Made by a program: the position numbers and the translations under genes
Shown: one piece after another, positions 16,347 to 26,480 of the stretch
Layout of the letters: the number at the start of each line of letters is the position of its first letter
Position numbering within the stretch: position 1 is the stretch's first letter
The notes under the pieces: generated by a model
Database searches by the model: none
Told to the model about the DNA's origin: nothing
Seen by the model: only the letters and a program-made list of their open reading frames with translations
Origin: Mesorhizobium_G sp049840935
GTDB lineage: Bacteria; Pseudomonadota; Alphaproteobacteria; Rhizobiales; Rhizobiaceae
Assembly: GCA_049840935.1 (NCBI GenBank)
Contig: JASGJA010000004.1
Coordinates: 183,567 to 247,566 of the forward strand
Direction of reading: 5' to 3'
Length of the DNA stretch: 64,000 bases

Positions 16347-18062
16347 ATGACTGCAGGAGCCATAAGGCCCGACTTCGCTGAGCTTTACACGCCCAAGCTG
16401 CTAACTGTTCTGCGCGAAGGCTACGACTTCGCCAAGTTCAAGGCGGATGCGATTTCGGGCTTAACTGTCGCCATCGTCGCGTTGCCGCTTTCCATGGCTA
16501 TTGCCATTGCCTCGGGCGTCACGCCGGACCGTGGGCTTTACACATCGATCATCGGTGGGTTCATCGTGTCTGCCTTTGGCGGCAGCCGTTTTCAGATCGG
16601 CGGACCCGCAGGCGCGTTCATCGTGCTCGTTTCTGCAACGGTCGCCACGCATGGTGTGGAAGGTCTGCTGCTCGCTACATTCCTGTCGGGTTTGATGCTC
16701 GCTGCCATCGGCCTGCTACGACTTGGAACCTTTATAAAATACATTCCGTATCCGGTGACGGTTGGCTTCACCGCGGGCATTGCGGTCATCATCTTCGCCA
16801 GCCAGATCAAGGATCTGCTCGGTCTCACGCTAGATAAGGAACCGGCTCCACTTCTGCCGAAGCTTCTCGCGCTGGCGCAGGCGTTGCCGACGATCAGCTT
16901 CGCAGCGGTCGTCATCGCGGCCATTACCATAGGCATCATACTTGGCCTGCGCCGCTATCGACCAAATTGGCCGGGATTCATCATCGCGGTGGGCATCGCG
17001 GCCACCGTGGCCGCACTATTTGGTCTGCCCGTCGAAACGATCGGCACGCGTTTTGGCGGCATACCGAGCGCCCTGCCCTCACCACATCTGCCTTCAATGT
17101 CGATGGCAGAAATCAGAGCGGTTTTGCCAAGCGCCATTTCTTTCACGCTCCTCGGTTGCATCGAGAGCCTGTTGTCGGCGGTCGTAGCGGATTCAATGAC
17201 GGGGCGGCGGCATCGATCCAATTGCGAACTCGTCGCACAGGGGTTGGCCAACATCGCTTCACCGCTGTTTGGCGGCTTCTGTGTAACCGGCAACATCGCG
17301 CGTACGGCAACCAATGTGCGTTCCGGCGCGCATGGGCCGGTTGCAGGAATGCTTCATTCCGTCTTCCTGTTGGGCTTCATGCTCATCGCCGCGCCACTCG
17401 CCTCTTACATCCCGCTTGCAGCACTGGCAGGTGTTCTTGTCGTCGTGTCCTGGAACATGGCGGAAAAGCATGAATTCGGCGTGCTGTTGCGCGCATCCCG
17501 TGGCGATGCCGTGGTGCTGCTGGTGACATTCGGGCTCGTGATCTTCCGCGATCTAACCGAGGGAATTGTGGTGGGTTTCGCCATTAGCTCGCTGCTTTTC
17601 CTCCATCGCATCGGGCAAGCAGTCGCCGTCGAAAGTGGACGCCCACTCGTCGAGGCTGACCGCGCCGACACCGAAAACGGCGAGCGAAAGCCTTACGATC
17701 CCGATCTGACGAGCGATCCCGATGTTGCGGTTATCCGCATATCGGGGGCGTTCTTCTTTGGTGCGGCGGCGGCTGTTACCGCCGCTCTCGACCGCATCGG
17801 CGAGCACCCAAAAACCTACGTGATAGATATGTCGTCGGTTTCCATTCTGGATTCCACTGGCGCAGCCACCATTGAGGCTTTCGCGCGCAAGGCGTTCCGC
17901 CGCGGCGCTCGCATTTACATCGCTGGCGCTACGACCGCTGTTCGTCGCAGCCTGTTGATGCATGGATTGAAGCCTCCGAGCGTACGCTATCGAAGCACGC
18001 TGGCGGATACTCTGGATGGGATTCAAAAGCGCAAGCAGACTGATGCAGTCACCGCTCAATAG
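16347..18062 (+). CDS. SulP-family anion transporter with STAS domain
   Basis: 571 residues. The N-terminal two thirds (about 25-430) contain roughly 12 membrane segments with SulP motifs: the ADAISGLTVAIVALPLSMAI entry helix, GGSRFQIGGPAGAFIVLV, SCLPL-like ISFTLLGCIESLLSAVVADS, and ARTATNVRSGAHGPVAGM. The C-terminal STAS domain (about 455-560) includes VIRISGAFFFGAA, VIDMSSVSILDSTGAATIEA and a regulatory serine-type DST. It imports sulfate or another small anion (bicarbonate, molybdate); the substrate cannot be chosen from sequence. The end overlaps the converging gene by seven bases. Confidence 0.93.
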   Translation: MTAGAIRPDFAELYTPKLLTVLREGYDFAKFKADAISGLTVAIVALPLSMAIAIASGVTPDRGLYTSIIGGFIVSAFGGSRFQIGGPAGAFIVLVSATVATHGVEGLLLATFLSGLMLAAIGLLRLGTFIKYIPYPVTVGFTAGIAVIIFASQIKDLLGLTLDKEPAPLLPKLLALAQALPTISFAAVVIAAITIGIILGLRRYRPNWPGFIIAVGIAATVAALFGLPVETIGTRFGGIPSALPSPHLPSMSMAEIRAVLPSAISFTLLGCIESLLSAVVADSMTGRRHRSNCELVAQGLANIASPLFGGFCVTGNIARTATNVRSGAHGPVAGMLHSVFLLGFMLIAAPLASYIPLAALAGVLVVVSWNMAEKHEFGVLLRASRGDAVVLLVTFGLVIFRDLTEGIVVGFAISSLLFLHRIGQAVAVESGRPLVEADRADTENGERKPYDPDLTSDPDVAVIRISGAFFFGAAAAVTAALDRIGEHPKTYVIDMSSVSILDSTGAATIEAFARKAFRRGARIYIAGATTAVRRSLLMHGLKPPSVRYRSTLADTLDGIQKRKQTDAVTAQ

Positions 18063-18988
18063 GCAGGCGCGGCTAGAAAATCATAACAACTTTGCTGGCC
18101 TACCTTCACCTTGGAAAGAGCAGGCTTTGCCTGCTCCAGCCAAGCTTTCTGGTTAAGCGCGTCAGCTTCAATGGTGGCGTCGGGTGCAGCGGAGACGAAG
18201 GCATTTCCTTTGCTTAGCAGCCAACACGCCCGACCCAACAGCTTACGGCTTCGCTGTCGAAGCAAATCGGCATCGTAGAAAACATCGAGAACTTCGCGCT
18301 TCACCATCGCTTCCTGTTCGGGGGAAAGCTCGACGCCGCTCGACGCGTCGTCAGTCGCACGATGGAGATCCGCATAGTCCTGACCAAGCTGCTCCACGGC
18401 ATAACCAAGGTCAGACTCGTCCTTCACCATATTGAACCAGAGTTGAGCGTTGAGTTCGCGGGCAATGAATGTCGTTTCAAAATCCTTGGATGCGGCGAGC
18501 ACTTCAAATGCGCGTTGGTCAACGTCGCGCTCAATCAGAAAAAGCGCTTTCGCCTGCTGCAGAAGTTCCGGACCGGACTTTGTAACAGCCGCGTTAGTGC
18601 CTCCCTGCTCCGGATCGATATAAGGGCCACCCTCGTCCAACAACGCGTCAAACTGGTTCAGCCCTTCCATAATTGCAGCGGCGCGCGAAACCCGCACCGA
18701 AAGCTTAGCCGCAGCGGCCTGCAACTCCGTCTCCCGCCGTTTGCTCTCCTGAAAGCTTTGCTGGAAAAAAAATATGAAAAGCGAAACGCCGATACCGATC
18801 AGGATAACGCCGAGTTGCGAGACAATATTGCGATAATATTCCAGCAGCTTTTCACGGTGGCGCGCATCGTGGCGCACGCTGTCCGCCACGCGTAAATTGA
18901 AAACAACCGACACGATCAGCAACGAACCGCCAAGGATCACGAGCATCGCAATCAGCAGATAGCCCTGTCCCAAGAAGCTTTCGGACAT
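18056..18988 (-). CDS. Two-helix membrane protein, function unknown
   Basis: 310 residues. Two N-terminal membrane helices (about 9-30, LLIAMLVILGGSLLIVSVVF; and 56-75, QLGVILIGIGVSLFIFFFQ) are followed by a long soluble, mostly helical region rich in Ala, Glu, Leu and Gln (about 80-310) with a coiled-coil-like start (QQSFQESKRRETELQAAAAK). No known domain is recognised. It is two bases from the upstream M23 gene in the same direction, so the two are probably one operon and the protein may assist that envelope factor. Its stop overlaps the SulP stop region. Confidence 0.6.
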   Translation of the reverse strand: MSESFLGQGYLLIAMLVILGGSLLIVSVVFNLRVADSVRHDARHREKLLEYYRNIVSQLGVILIGIGVSLFIFFFQQSFQESKRRETELQAAAAKLSVRVSRAAAIMEGLNQFDALLDEGGPYIDPEQGGTNAAVTKSGPELLQQAKALFLIERDVDQRAFEVLAASKDFETTFIARELNAQLWFNMVKDESDLGYAVEQLGQDYADLHRATDDASSGVELSPEQEAMVKREVLDVFYDADLLRQRSRKLLGRACWLLSKGNAFVSAAPDATIEADALNQKAWLEQAKPALSKVKVGQQSCYDFLAAPAY

Positions 18989-18990
18989 GG

Positions 18991-20181
18991 CTATTCAAAA
19001 TCCACGACTTGATTGTTGAGCGGGTACTGATTTGCATGTTCGCCCGCGAGACGACTGTCGAATTTAACCGGCTTTCCCGAGAACATGTCGTCCAGTGCTT
19101 GTTCCGGCACCACGCCGGGGCTGGAAAACTTCGACAGGACGAAAGGCAAGCCATTGGCGTTCAGCGGCGACGGTCCATCCATCAGGTGAAAATGCAGATG
19201 CGGTGCGGTACTGTTGCCGGTGTTGCCCAGCAGGCCAACCACATCGCCCGCCTTCACCTTGTCCCCAAGCTTGAACTTTAAGCTGCCGCGCTGGAGGTGC
19301 GCGTAGAACGCATACACACCGTCGGCAATTTCGATCACCAGCATGTTGCCGCCGATATTCTCGGTGGTGATACCCTTCGCGTCTTCGCTGGGTACTTGCT
19401 CATCGGTCTCATCGTAGAGATTGACCACGATGCCATCGGCAACCGAATGAACTTGCGCACCATAATACGCATAGCTTTCGAGCTTTGTCGCAGCGCCCGT
19501 ATACATCTGGTTTTTGTCGTCCAGCTTGATCCAGTCGATAGCAAAGCGTTCCGGCACGCGAATATGCCCATTGATCGACATCACCGCACCACGGTGCGAC
19601 GTGATTGCATCACAGCAACCATTCACTGAGACCCACCCTTTGCCACGCAATGGCGGTTCAATCAGCGTTGCAGGCTTTTCAACTGTCGCAGGCGCGCCCA
19701 CGAAGCTGTAACTGGCCGCGAGTGGATAATCCGCGGGCAAAGGCTCAGGCTTGCCGTCTTTATCGGCAATTTGACGGGCAGCGGTAACGCGAACCGAGAC
19801 TTTCGCAGGAACCTGTTTGCCCTCCGGCAAAGGCACATCCATAAATACAATTGCCGTGCCGCCGGGCATGAGCGTTGTACCTTGCGGCCCGAAACGCTCG
19901 ATCATGCGCGTAAGATTGTCTCCTGAAATCTCCCAAAGGCCATTACCTGCATCGTCAATAGCCTGCATTTTGGTAAGCGAAATCACCAGCTTGCTGGGGT
20001 TCGTGACCATGACCTCGTAAGCAAGATGTGTGCGGCCATCCGCGCCAGCAACCTGATTTGGATTGCTGAGCACTGCTGTTGCCAGCGAGCTATAGACCTC
20101 ATCCGACTTGAGACTTTGCGCAAAAGATTGCGCGGGTAAAAAGAGCGCAGCCGCCACCGCTGCCTGTAAAAGCATGCGCAT
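18991..20181 (-). CDS. Secreted M23-family (LytM-like) protein
   Basis: 396 residues. A Sec signal peptide (MRMLLQAAVAAALFLPAQSFA) precedes a beta-rich N-terminal region (about 25-180) and a C-terminal M23 domain (about 200-345): RFAIDWIKLD, GQ-like HSVADGIVVNLYDE, NMLVIEIADGVYAFYAHLQR, LGDKVKAGDVVGLLGNTGNS and APHLHFHLMDG. The HxH pair and the Asp of the first motif are present, but the His that normally begins the first zinc motif is Arg/Phe here, so peptidoglycan endopeptidase activity is uncertain; it could be a degenerate LytM activator. It is co-directional with the two-helix membrane protein that follows. Confidence 0.82.
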   Translation of the reverse strand: MRMLLQAAVAAALFLPAQSFAQSLKSDEVYSSLATAVLSNPNQVAGADGRTHLAYEVMVTNPSKLVISLTKMQAIDDAGNGLWEISGDNLTRMIERFGPQGTTLMPGGTAIVFMDVPLPEGKQVPAKVSVRVTAARQIADKDGKPEPLPADYPLAASYSFVGAPATVEKPATLIEPPLRGKGWVSVNGCCDAITSHRGAVMSINGHIRVPERFAIDWIKLDDKNQMYTGAATKLESYAYYGAQVHSVADGIVVNLYDETDEQVPSEDAKGITTENIGGNMLVIEIADGVYAFYAHLQRGSLKFKLGDKVKAGDVVGLLGNTGNSTAPHLHFHLMDGPSPLNANGLPFVLSKFSSPGVVPEQALDDMFSGKPVKFDSRLAGEHANQYPLNNQVVDFE

Positions 20182-20254
20182 CGCTTATCCTCCGGAGCCG
20201 TCCCCGCCAACAATACGGCAGGCAGTTTCGGCCCGGAGTTAAGTGTGGCAACGA

Positions 20255-23200
20255 TTATGCAGCCGCAAGCAAGCTCGCGTTTCCGCCTGCCGCCGTCGTG
20301 TCCACGCAAACTGCACGCTCATGCGCATAAGCGGCTGGATAAATCGTCTCGCTAACCAGCGGAACGATGGCACCCTTGCGCGCAGCAAGCGCCTTGCGCA
20401 ACGAACGCATATTCTCATCATCGCCCGCATAGGCAACAACATCAACGCCGATCTTTTCCGCTTGCTCAGCATCGAAACCGCCATCAACGACAGCCAGCGG
20501 CAGGCCCTTTCCTGTCAACGCATTCAGCGCGCTCGACGCGTTGACGCCAACCGCCAGCACCGCGCAACCCGCAGCCAACGCCTGCACGGTTTGCGCGAGC
20601 AATGTTTCGCCATCAGGTCCAAGGCACAACGCGACACCGCGTGGGTGGAGAGAAAGCGTGTTGGCTTCCCCTGTTGGTCCCGGAAGGTCTACTGGCCCGA
20701 AGTCCATCGCCGCTGCTGCAGTGATCGCACTCGATGCTTTGCCGCGCAAATGCTTGCGCAAAATCGCGATGCGGTCCTGGCGTTCGGCCCAAGCTTTCGC
20801 CCCCGCAATTTTCAGGTGATCCTGAACGACCTTCAAAGCCACCGAGTGAACGGTCTCAGAAGATTCCTCTACCTGTCCGGCAACTTCCCTCCGGAAACGG
20901 CGCAGATAGTGTGGACCGCCCGCTTTCGGACCAGTCCCAGAAAGCCCTTCGCCTCCAAATGGCTGCGATCCAACCACCGCACCAATCTGGTTGCGGTTCA
21001 CGTAAATATTGCCGGCATGCACCTCATCGACAAAGTGCTGTACACGGCCTTCGATCCTCGTGTGAAGCCCGAACGTGAGGCCATAACCCTTTATGTTAAC
21101 AGCAGAGATTACCTTATCGATCTCATCTGCCTTGAAGCTCGCCACATGCAGAACCGGGCCGAAAACTTCGCGCTCCATATCCTCTATGCCGCGCACCCGG
21201 AACACATGCGGAGCAACGAAACGACCATCCTTCGGCGCATCGAGCCGAGCAACAAGTTTGCCCGCCTTCTCCATCGCGTCACAATAAGCCGTGATAGAAT
21301 TCTGCGCCTCCTCGTCGATAACAGGCCCAACATCGGTGGCGATTTCCCACGGGTCGCCGATGTTCAATTCTTCCATCGCCCCTTTGAGCATCTCCAGCAC
21401 CTTCTTCTCCACGTCTTCCTGCACGTAGAGAATGCGCAGTGCCGAGCAGCGCTGACCGGCGCTCTGGAAGGCTGACGCCAGCACGTCGCGAACAGCCTGT
21501 TCAGGCAGCGCGGTCGAATCCACGATCATGGCGTTCAGCCCGCCCGTTTCGGCAATCAGCATGGCATCCGGCGCGGCGGTTTCGGCCAGTTGCTTCTCGA
21601 TGATCTTGGCAACCTCGGTGGAACCCGTGAAGCAGACACCGGCGATGCGTGGGTCGGCCGTGAGCGGCCCGCCCACACTCGGTCCGTCGCCGGGCAGTAA
21701 TTGGAGCACATCGTTCGGCACGCCTGCTTCGCGCAACAATTCCACCGCGCGAGCAGCGATTAACGGTGTCTGTTCGGCGGGTTTGGCGATCACCGCATTG
21801 CCTGTAACAAGAGCTGCGGCCACCTGTCCGGTGAAAATCGCCAGCGGGAAGTTCCACGGCGAAATGCACACGATCACACCACGCGCTTCCGTGCCAGCTT
21901 CAACCTTCACCGCCTCAGCAGCGTAATAGCGCAGAAAATCCACCGCCTCGCGCACTTCCGCAATTCCGTCAGCAAGCGTCTTGCCCGCCTCACGCGTTGC
22001 CAGTGCAAAGAACTCATCGGCGTGCTTTTCATATAGATCAGCGGCTTTCGTCAGCGCCGCAGCGCGCTCGGTCACTGATGTCTTTGCCCACGCCGGTTGC
22101 GCCGCGACAGCCGCCTTTACAGCGCCTGCCACCTGCTTCGGACCCGCTTCACGAACCTTTCCAACAATGTCGGCTGGCCGCGCGGGATTGGTAACGGGCT
22201 TTTCCGCACCCTGCCCCGTCGCGCTGGTCATGGGCGCTGCCGCCCAATCATTGTGGTCGGAAAACCGCGCACGTCCGCCCTCAATCGCACCAAGCGTCGT
22301 CAGATCGGTAATGTCCCAGCCCTGCGCGTTGCGGCGACCAGCTCCGAAAATCGCAAATGGCCGCACAATATTCGGATTGCTCGCGTAGCCCTGAGCGGCA
22401 ACAGCAGTCAGGGGATCGCGCGCAATCTCTTCCGGCGCAACATCCTCGTCGGTCAACTGATGCACAAAGGAGGAGTTCGCGCCGTTCTCCAGCAAACGCC
22501 GCACGAGATAGGCCAGCAGATCCGAATGCGCACCAACTGGCGCATAGATGCGCGTGCGCGTCCCTTCCGCCTTGCGCACGGCTTCGTGCAATTGCTCGCC
22601 CATGCCATGTAAGCGCTGCAACTCAAAGCAATCGCGATCAGCCGCCATCGAAAGCACGGCAGCTACCGTGTGTGCATTATGCGTGGCGAATTGCGGATAG
22701 ATGCGGTCCGTATAGCCAAGGAGCTTACGCGCACAGGCCATATAGGAAACGTCCGTATTCGTCTTGCGCGTGAACACTGGATAGCCCGGCAATCCCAACG
22801 TCTGCGCGCGCTTGATCTCGGTATCCCAATAGGCGCCCTTCACCAGCCGGATCATAATGCGCCGGTTGAGCTTCTTCGCGAGTTCATAAAGCCAATCGAT
22901 GGCAAAGGCGCAACGCGGCCCATAAGCCTGCACCACAACGCCGAAGCCATCCCAACCGGCCAACCGCTCATCCGAAAGCACCCGCTCGATCACGTCTAGC
23001 GAAAGGTCGAGCCGGTCCGCCTCCTCGGCGTCGATGTTCAACCCCATACGTGCGTCCTTGGCCGCAAGCGCCAGCGACAGCAGTCGCTCGGACATTACCG
23101 GCAGCATGGTCTCACGCTGGCTCACCTCGTAGCGCGGATGGATCGCCGAGAGCTTCACCGAAATGCCCGGATTGCGGCGAATGTCATCGCCCTTCGCGTG

Positions 23201-23908
23201 CGGCTTCAGCGCAGCAATCGCGTCGGTGTAAGCCTTGAGATAGCGCAGCGCGTCGGCCTCTGTGCGCGCTGCCTCGCCAAGCATGTCATACGAATAGAGA
23301 TAGCCCTTATCGAGCATGGATTTGCCGCGCTTGAGCGCTTCTGCAATGGTGCGACCAAGCACGAACTGTTCGCCCATTTCCCGCATTGCAGCCGCGACAG
23401 CCGTGCGGATCACCGGTTCGCCGAGCCTGCGCACCATGCTGCGGAGCGTCCGCTCAATCGAACCTTCGCCCTCATCTAGAACTCGACCAGTCAACATCAG
23501 CGCCCAAGTAGACGCATTCACAAAAATCGACGACGACGAACCCGAATGCGCTGACCAATCATGCGGGGCAATCTTGTCGCGTATCAGGTCGTCCATCGTC
23601 TCGGCGTCTGGCACACGCAGCAGTGCTTCAGCGAGACACATCAGCGCGACACCTTCCTTCGTGGAAAGTCCGTAGGCCGACAGGAACACCTCCATCAGGC
23701 GCGGATCGGACGACGACCGCACCGCACGCACCAATTCGGTCGCACGCGCGCTGATAGCCTTGCGCTCCTTGTCGGAAAGATCGGCCAGTTTGATCAGCCT
23801 CGCCAGCGCTTCATCCTCGTCAGGAAGGTAGTTCGCGCGGATCTGTTTGCGGATCGTATCAAGCCTCGCCATTGCAGCCGTTCCCTTTGATGCTGAGTTG
23901 AAGCTCAA
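20255..23908 (-). CDS. putA: Bifunctional proline dehydrogenase / P5C dehydrogenase PutA
   Basis: 1217 residues, intact. It oxidises proline to glutamate in two steps: FAD-dependent proline dehydrogenase, then NAD-dependent 1-pyrroline-5-carboxylate dehydrogenase, with substrate channelling. The N-terminal half shows the PRODH barrel motifs (VKLSAIHPRYE, NIDAEEADRLDLSLDV, IMIRLVKGAYWDTEIKRAQ, FATHNAHTV). The second half is an aldehyde dehydrogenase: SPWNFPLAIFTGQ, FTGSTEVAKII, the catalytic Glu in ETGGLNAMIVDSTA and Cys in SAGQRCSALR, and YVNRNQIGAVVG. A C-terminal ALDH-like extension follows (about 1030-1217). There is no N-terminal DNA-binding RHH domain, consistent with control by the divergent Lrp-type gene. 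Confidence 0.98.
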   Translation of the reverse strand: MSFNSASKGTAAMARLDTIRKQIRANYLPDEDEALARLIKLADLSDKERKAISARATELVRAVRSSSDPRLMEVFLSAYGLSTKEGVALMCLAEALLRVPDAETMDDLIRDKIAPHDWSAHSGSSSSIFVNASTWALMLTGRVLDEGEGSIERTLRSMVRRLGEPVIRTAVAAAMREMGEQFVLGRTIAEALKRGKSMLDKGYLYSYDMLGEAARTEADALRYLKAYTDAIAALKPHAKGDDIRRNPGISVKLSAIHPRYEVSQRETMLPVMSERLLSLALAAKDARMGLNIDAEEADRLDLSLDVIERVLSDERLAGWDGFGVVVQAYGPRCAFAIDWLYELAKKLNRRIMIRLVKGAYWDTEIKRAQTLGLPGYPVFTRKTNTDVSYMACARKLLGYTDRIYPQFATHNAHTVAAVLSMAADRDCFELQRLHGMGEQLHEAVRKAEGTRTRIYAPVGAHSDLLAYLVRRLLENGANSSFVHQLTDEDVAPEEIARDPLTAVAAQGYASNPNIVRPFAIFGAGRRNAQGWDITDLTTLGAIEGGRARFSDHNDWAAAPMTSATGQGAEKPVTNPARPADIVGKVREAGPKQVAGAVKAAVAAQPAWAKTSVTERAAALTKAADLYEKHADEFFALATREAGKTLADGIAEVREAVDFLRYYAAEAVKVEAGTEARGVIVCISPWNFPLAIFTGQVAAALVTGNAVIAKPAEQTPLIAARAVELLREAGVPNDVLQLLPGDGPSVGGPLTADPRIAGVCFTGSTEVAKIIEKQLAETAAPDAMLIAETGGLNAMIVDSTALPEQAVRDVLASAFQSAGQRCSALRILYVQEDVEKKVLEMLKGAMEELNIGDPWEIATDVGPVIDEEAQNSITAYCDAMEKAGKLVARLDAPKDGRFVAPHVFRVRGIEDMEREVFGPVLHVASFKADEIDKVISAVNIKGYGLTFGLHTRIEGRVQHFVDEVHAGNIYVNRNQIGAVVGSQPFGGEGLSGTGPKAGGPHYLRRFRREVAGQVEESSETVHSVALKVVQDHLKIAGAKAWAERQDRIAILRKHLRGKASSAITAAAAMDFGPVDLPGPTGEANTLSLHPRGVALCLGPDGETLLAQTVQALAAGCAVLAVGVNASSALNALTGKGLPLAVVDGGFDAEQAEKIGVDVVAYAGDDENMRSLRKALAARKGAIVPLVSETIYPAAYAHERAVCVDTTAAGGNASLLAAA

Positions 23909-24006
23909 TTACCATAATCCAGTTGTTTCAGCCGTTCCAAATATCTGGATACGAAAGCGCAATTGATCTATGATTTTATCAAAAATCTCCATTTTGGACT
24001 TAGACT

Positions 24007-24462
24007 ATGAGTCAGACAGATCATTTGGACCGCATAGATCGAAACATACTCTCTGCGCTTGCGCGAGAGGGACGGCTCTCGATGGCTGAACTCGCCGCAA
24101 AAGTGGGTTTATCAAAAACACCGGTGCAGGCGCGCGTGCGGAAACTGGAAGCGGATGGCATAATTCGCGGCTATGCGGCTGTCATCGATCGCGAAAGAAT
24201 TGGCGAGGGTCACGTCGCCTTTGTGCAAGTCAAATTGTCGGACACGCGCTCCAACGCGCTCGATGCGTTTAACCGCGCCGTGCAGGCCGTTCCGGAAATC
24301 GAGCAGTGCCACATGATGGCGGCCAGTTTCGATTACCTACTGAAAGTCCGCACCCGCGATATTGCATCGTACCGGCGCGTATTGGGCGAACGCATTTCCG
24401 CACTGCCTTTCGTCGCCCAAACGTCAACCTTCGTAGCTATGGAAACCGTCAAGGATCATTAG
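24007..24462 (+). CDS. putR: Lrp/AsnC-family regulator, probable PutR
   Basis: 151 residues. An N-terminal winged HTH (about 7-65, LDRIDRNILSALAREGRLSM, VGLSKTPVQARVRKLEADGI) is followed by the RAM ligand domain (about 70-148, VAFVQVKLSDTRSNALDAF, CHMMAASFDYLLKVRTRDI). It diverges from putA with 98 bases between starts, the arrangement of PutR, which activates putA in response to proline in alphaproteobacteria. The intergenic DNA around 23920-23990 is AT-rich and would hold its sites. Family assignment is firm and the putA target is inferred from context. Confidence 0.92.
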   Translation: MSQTDHLDRIDRNILSALAREGRLSMAELAAKVGLSKTPVQARVRKLEADGIIRGYAAVIDRERIGEGHVAFVQVKLSDTRSNALDAFNRAVQAVPEIEQCHMMAASFDYLLKVRTRDIASYRRVLGERISALPFVAQTSTFVAMETVKDH

Positions 24463-24509
24463 ACGAAATATTTCCCCTTGTGTTAAGCCGGGAGCAAAGG
24501 GAGAGACGA

Positions 24510-25427
24510 ATGGTTTCAGTGGCTTGCATCGGCGAATGCATGATCGAACTGTCGGGCACAGGCAACGACAGTTGGAAACTCGGCTTCGCGGGCGACACGT
24601 TCAACACGCTTTGGGCGATGCGCGCGCTGCTAGACCCCACCGCTGGCACGGACTACGTAACCGCATTCGGCGATGATCCGTTTTCCGCGCAGCAAATCGC
24701 GTTCCTGAAAGACAACGCTATTGGCATCGCCAGCAGTCCTATCCTGCAAGGCGCTCGTCCCGGCCTCTACGCCATAACGCTTGATGGCGCCGAGCGTTCT
24801 TTCACATACTGGCGCTCCGACGCAGCGGCTAGGCAGCTCGCCAGCGAGCCTCACGAACTAGCAAAAAGCCTTCATAATCAGTCTCTTATATATTTTTCCG
24901 GAATCTCTTTGGCAATTCTGGATGAGGCCGCCCGAAAGGTATTATTGGACGCTATCGCCGCCGCGCGCCTCGCCGGAAGCCGCATTGCGTTCGACCCAAA
25001 CTACCGCCCTCGCCTGTGGCCCGACGCGCTCGCCGCGCAATCCGCAATCGCCGATGCGCTGCGCCTCACCGACATCGCGCTGCCAACCTTCCCGGATGAG
25101 CAGGCACTTTATGGCGATACCTCTCCAGAAGATACGGCTCAAAGGCTGGCGGAATTTGGCATACCGGAGATCGTTGTAAAGAATGGCGAACAGCCGTGTC
25201 TGGTGGTTCACTACGGCAATACGGAAACCGTACCGGCGATCAGCGTACAGGCCGTAGACACGACTGGTGCTGGCGATTCCTTTAATGGCGGCTATCTGGC
25301 CGCGCGTCTGCATGGCTATGACCCGGTTGTCTCCGCACGCCGTGCGCACAGCGTTGCAGCCCATGTCGTGCAGGTTCGCGGCGCGCTGGCACCGTTCGAT
25401 ACGCTACAGAAAGCGTTTGCGATCTAA
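24510..25427 (+). CDS. kdgK: PfkB-family sugar kinase, probable 2-keto-3-deoxygluconate kinase
   Basis: 305 residues from the ATG at 24510, preceded by GGGAGAG; a longer frame extends back into putR and is rejected. Features: N-terminal IGECMIELSG, LGFAGDTFNTLWAM (substrate loop GDTxN typical of KdgK), SDAAARQLA, FDPNYRPRLWP, and the PfkB signature DTTGAGDSFNGGYLA with the catalytic Asp (about 254-268). KdgK phosphorylates 2-keto-3-deoxygluconate in uronate and Entner-Doudoroff-type degradation. The converging galM neighbour also acts on sugars. Other sugar acids are possible substrates. Confidence 0.83.
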   Translation: MVSVACIGECMIELSGTGNDSWKLGFAGDTFNTLWAMRALLDPTAGTDYVTAFGDDPFSAQQIAFLKDNAIGIASSPILQGARPGLYAITLDGAERSFTYWRSDAAARQLASEPHELAKSLHNQSLIYFSGISLAILDEAARKVLLDAIAAARLAGSRIAFDPNYRPRLWPDALAAQSAIADALRLTDIALPTFPDEQALYGDTSPEDTAQRLAEFGIPEIVVKNGEQPCLVVHYGNTETVPAISVQAVDTTGAGDSFNGGYLAARLHGYDPVVSARRAHSVAAHVVQVRGALAPFDTLQKAFAI

Positions 25428-26446
25428 CTGTCCAGCCGGAAGCGATATTCGGTGACGTGGTGATAGGTTTCACCGGGTCGCAGCATCGCCGTTGGAAAAT
25501 AAGGACGGTTTGGTGCATCCGGCCACACCTGTGCCTCAAGGCAGAAGCCCGCATGCGGCCCGTATTGCCTGCCGCCTAGACCCGGTTGCTCGCGCGCAAC
25601 CTTGTGCCCGCCGTAAAACTGCACGCCCGGTTCGGTCGTCCACATCTCCATTTCGACGCCGGATTTCGCGCCTCGCGCCCAAGCCGCGCGCCGCAATTTG
25701 CCATGTGTCGAAGCCAGACAGAAATTATGATCGTAGACGAATTGCTCACCCGCCTTCATGTGACGGATCGGACGTGGCTTGCTAAAGTCAAAGGGCGTGC
25801 CCGTCACCGGCTGAACCACACCTGTCGGGATCAGCTCGTCATCGACGGGCAGATAAGCAGCCGCATTAATCTGCAAATGATGATCAAGCGTATCGCTTGC
25901 CCCGCCATCATCCAAATTAAAATAGGAATGATTGGTCAGGTTGCAGAGCGTCGCCTCATTGGCTGTCGCATTCAGTTCTATTGAAAGCGTGCCGGGGTTT
26001 TTGAGCCGATAGGTACAGCTTGCTTCAAGCGCGCCGGGAAAACCCATCTCGCCGTCAGCCGAGTGCAACGTCAGCGTCACAAAATCCGGCCCGTGCAACG
26101 CCACAGACCAGTTGCGCTTGCCATAACCCTTGCTGCCACCGTGCAGCGTGTGCTTGCCGAGAAAATTCGGATCTGTTTTGAAAAGCTGCCCGTCAATCGT
26201 GAAGCGCGCATTGCCGATGCGGTTTGCGTAGCGTCCCGGCACTGCCCCGAAATAGGGCGAATGCTCAGGATAATCGTCAAACTTATCGAAACCGAGCACA
26301 AGCGGCGCGTCATGCCCTTCGAGGCGCAAATTCTGCACGACTGCGCCCCAAGTCATGATCTGCGCGGTCAGCCCGCCACCGGAAATGGCGAAGCGCTGAA
26401 CGGTTTCGCCATCGGGAGTCGTGCCGAAGCGTTCGCCCTGTATCAT
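25424..26446 (-). CDS. galM: Aldose 1-epimerase (mutarotase)
   Basis: 340 residues from the ATG at 26446 (GGAGGG about 12 bases upstream); an upstream open stretch to 26491 is unlikely. It interconverts alpha and beta anomers of aldoses. GalM motifs are visible: GRYANRIGNARFTIDGQ, the catalytic His in TLHGGSKGYGKRNW, LCNLTNHSYFNLD with the second His, VYDHNFCL, and the catalytic Glu near CLEAQVWPDAPNRPYFP. Its end overlaps the kdgK stop by four bases (convergent) and it follows gabD in the same direction. Confidence 0.93.
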   Translation of the reverse strand: MIQGERFGTTPDGETVQRFAISGGGLTAQIMTWGAVVQNLRLEGHDAPLVLGFDKFDDYPEHSPYFGAVPGRYANRIGNARFTIDGQLFKTDPNFLGKHTLHGGSKGYGKRNWSVALHGPDFVTLTLHSADGEMGFPGALEASCTYRLKNPGTLSIELNATANEATLCNLTNHSYFNLDDGGASDTLDHHLQINAAAYLPVDDELIPTGVVQPVTGTPFDFSKPRPIRHMKAGEQFVYDHNFCLASTHGKLRRAAWARGAKSGVEMEMWTTEPGVQFYGGHKVAREQPGLGGRQYGPHAGFCLEAQVWPDAPNRPYFPTAMLRPGETYHHVTEYRFRLDS

Positions 26447-26480
26447 CGGCTGTCGCCCTCCGCCAGTTTCGTGGTTGCGC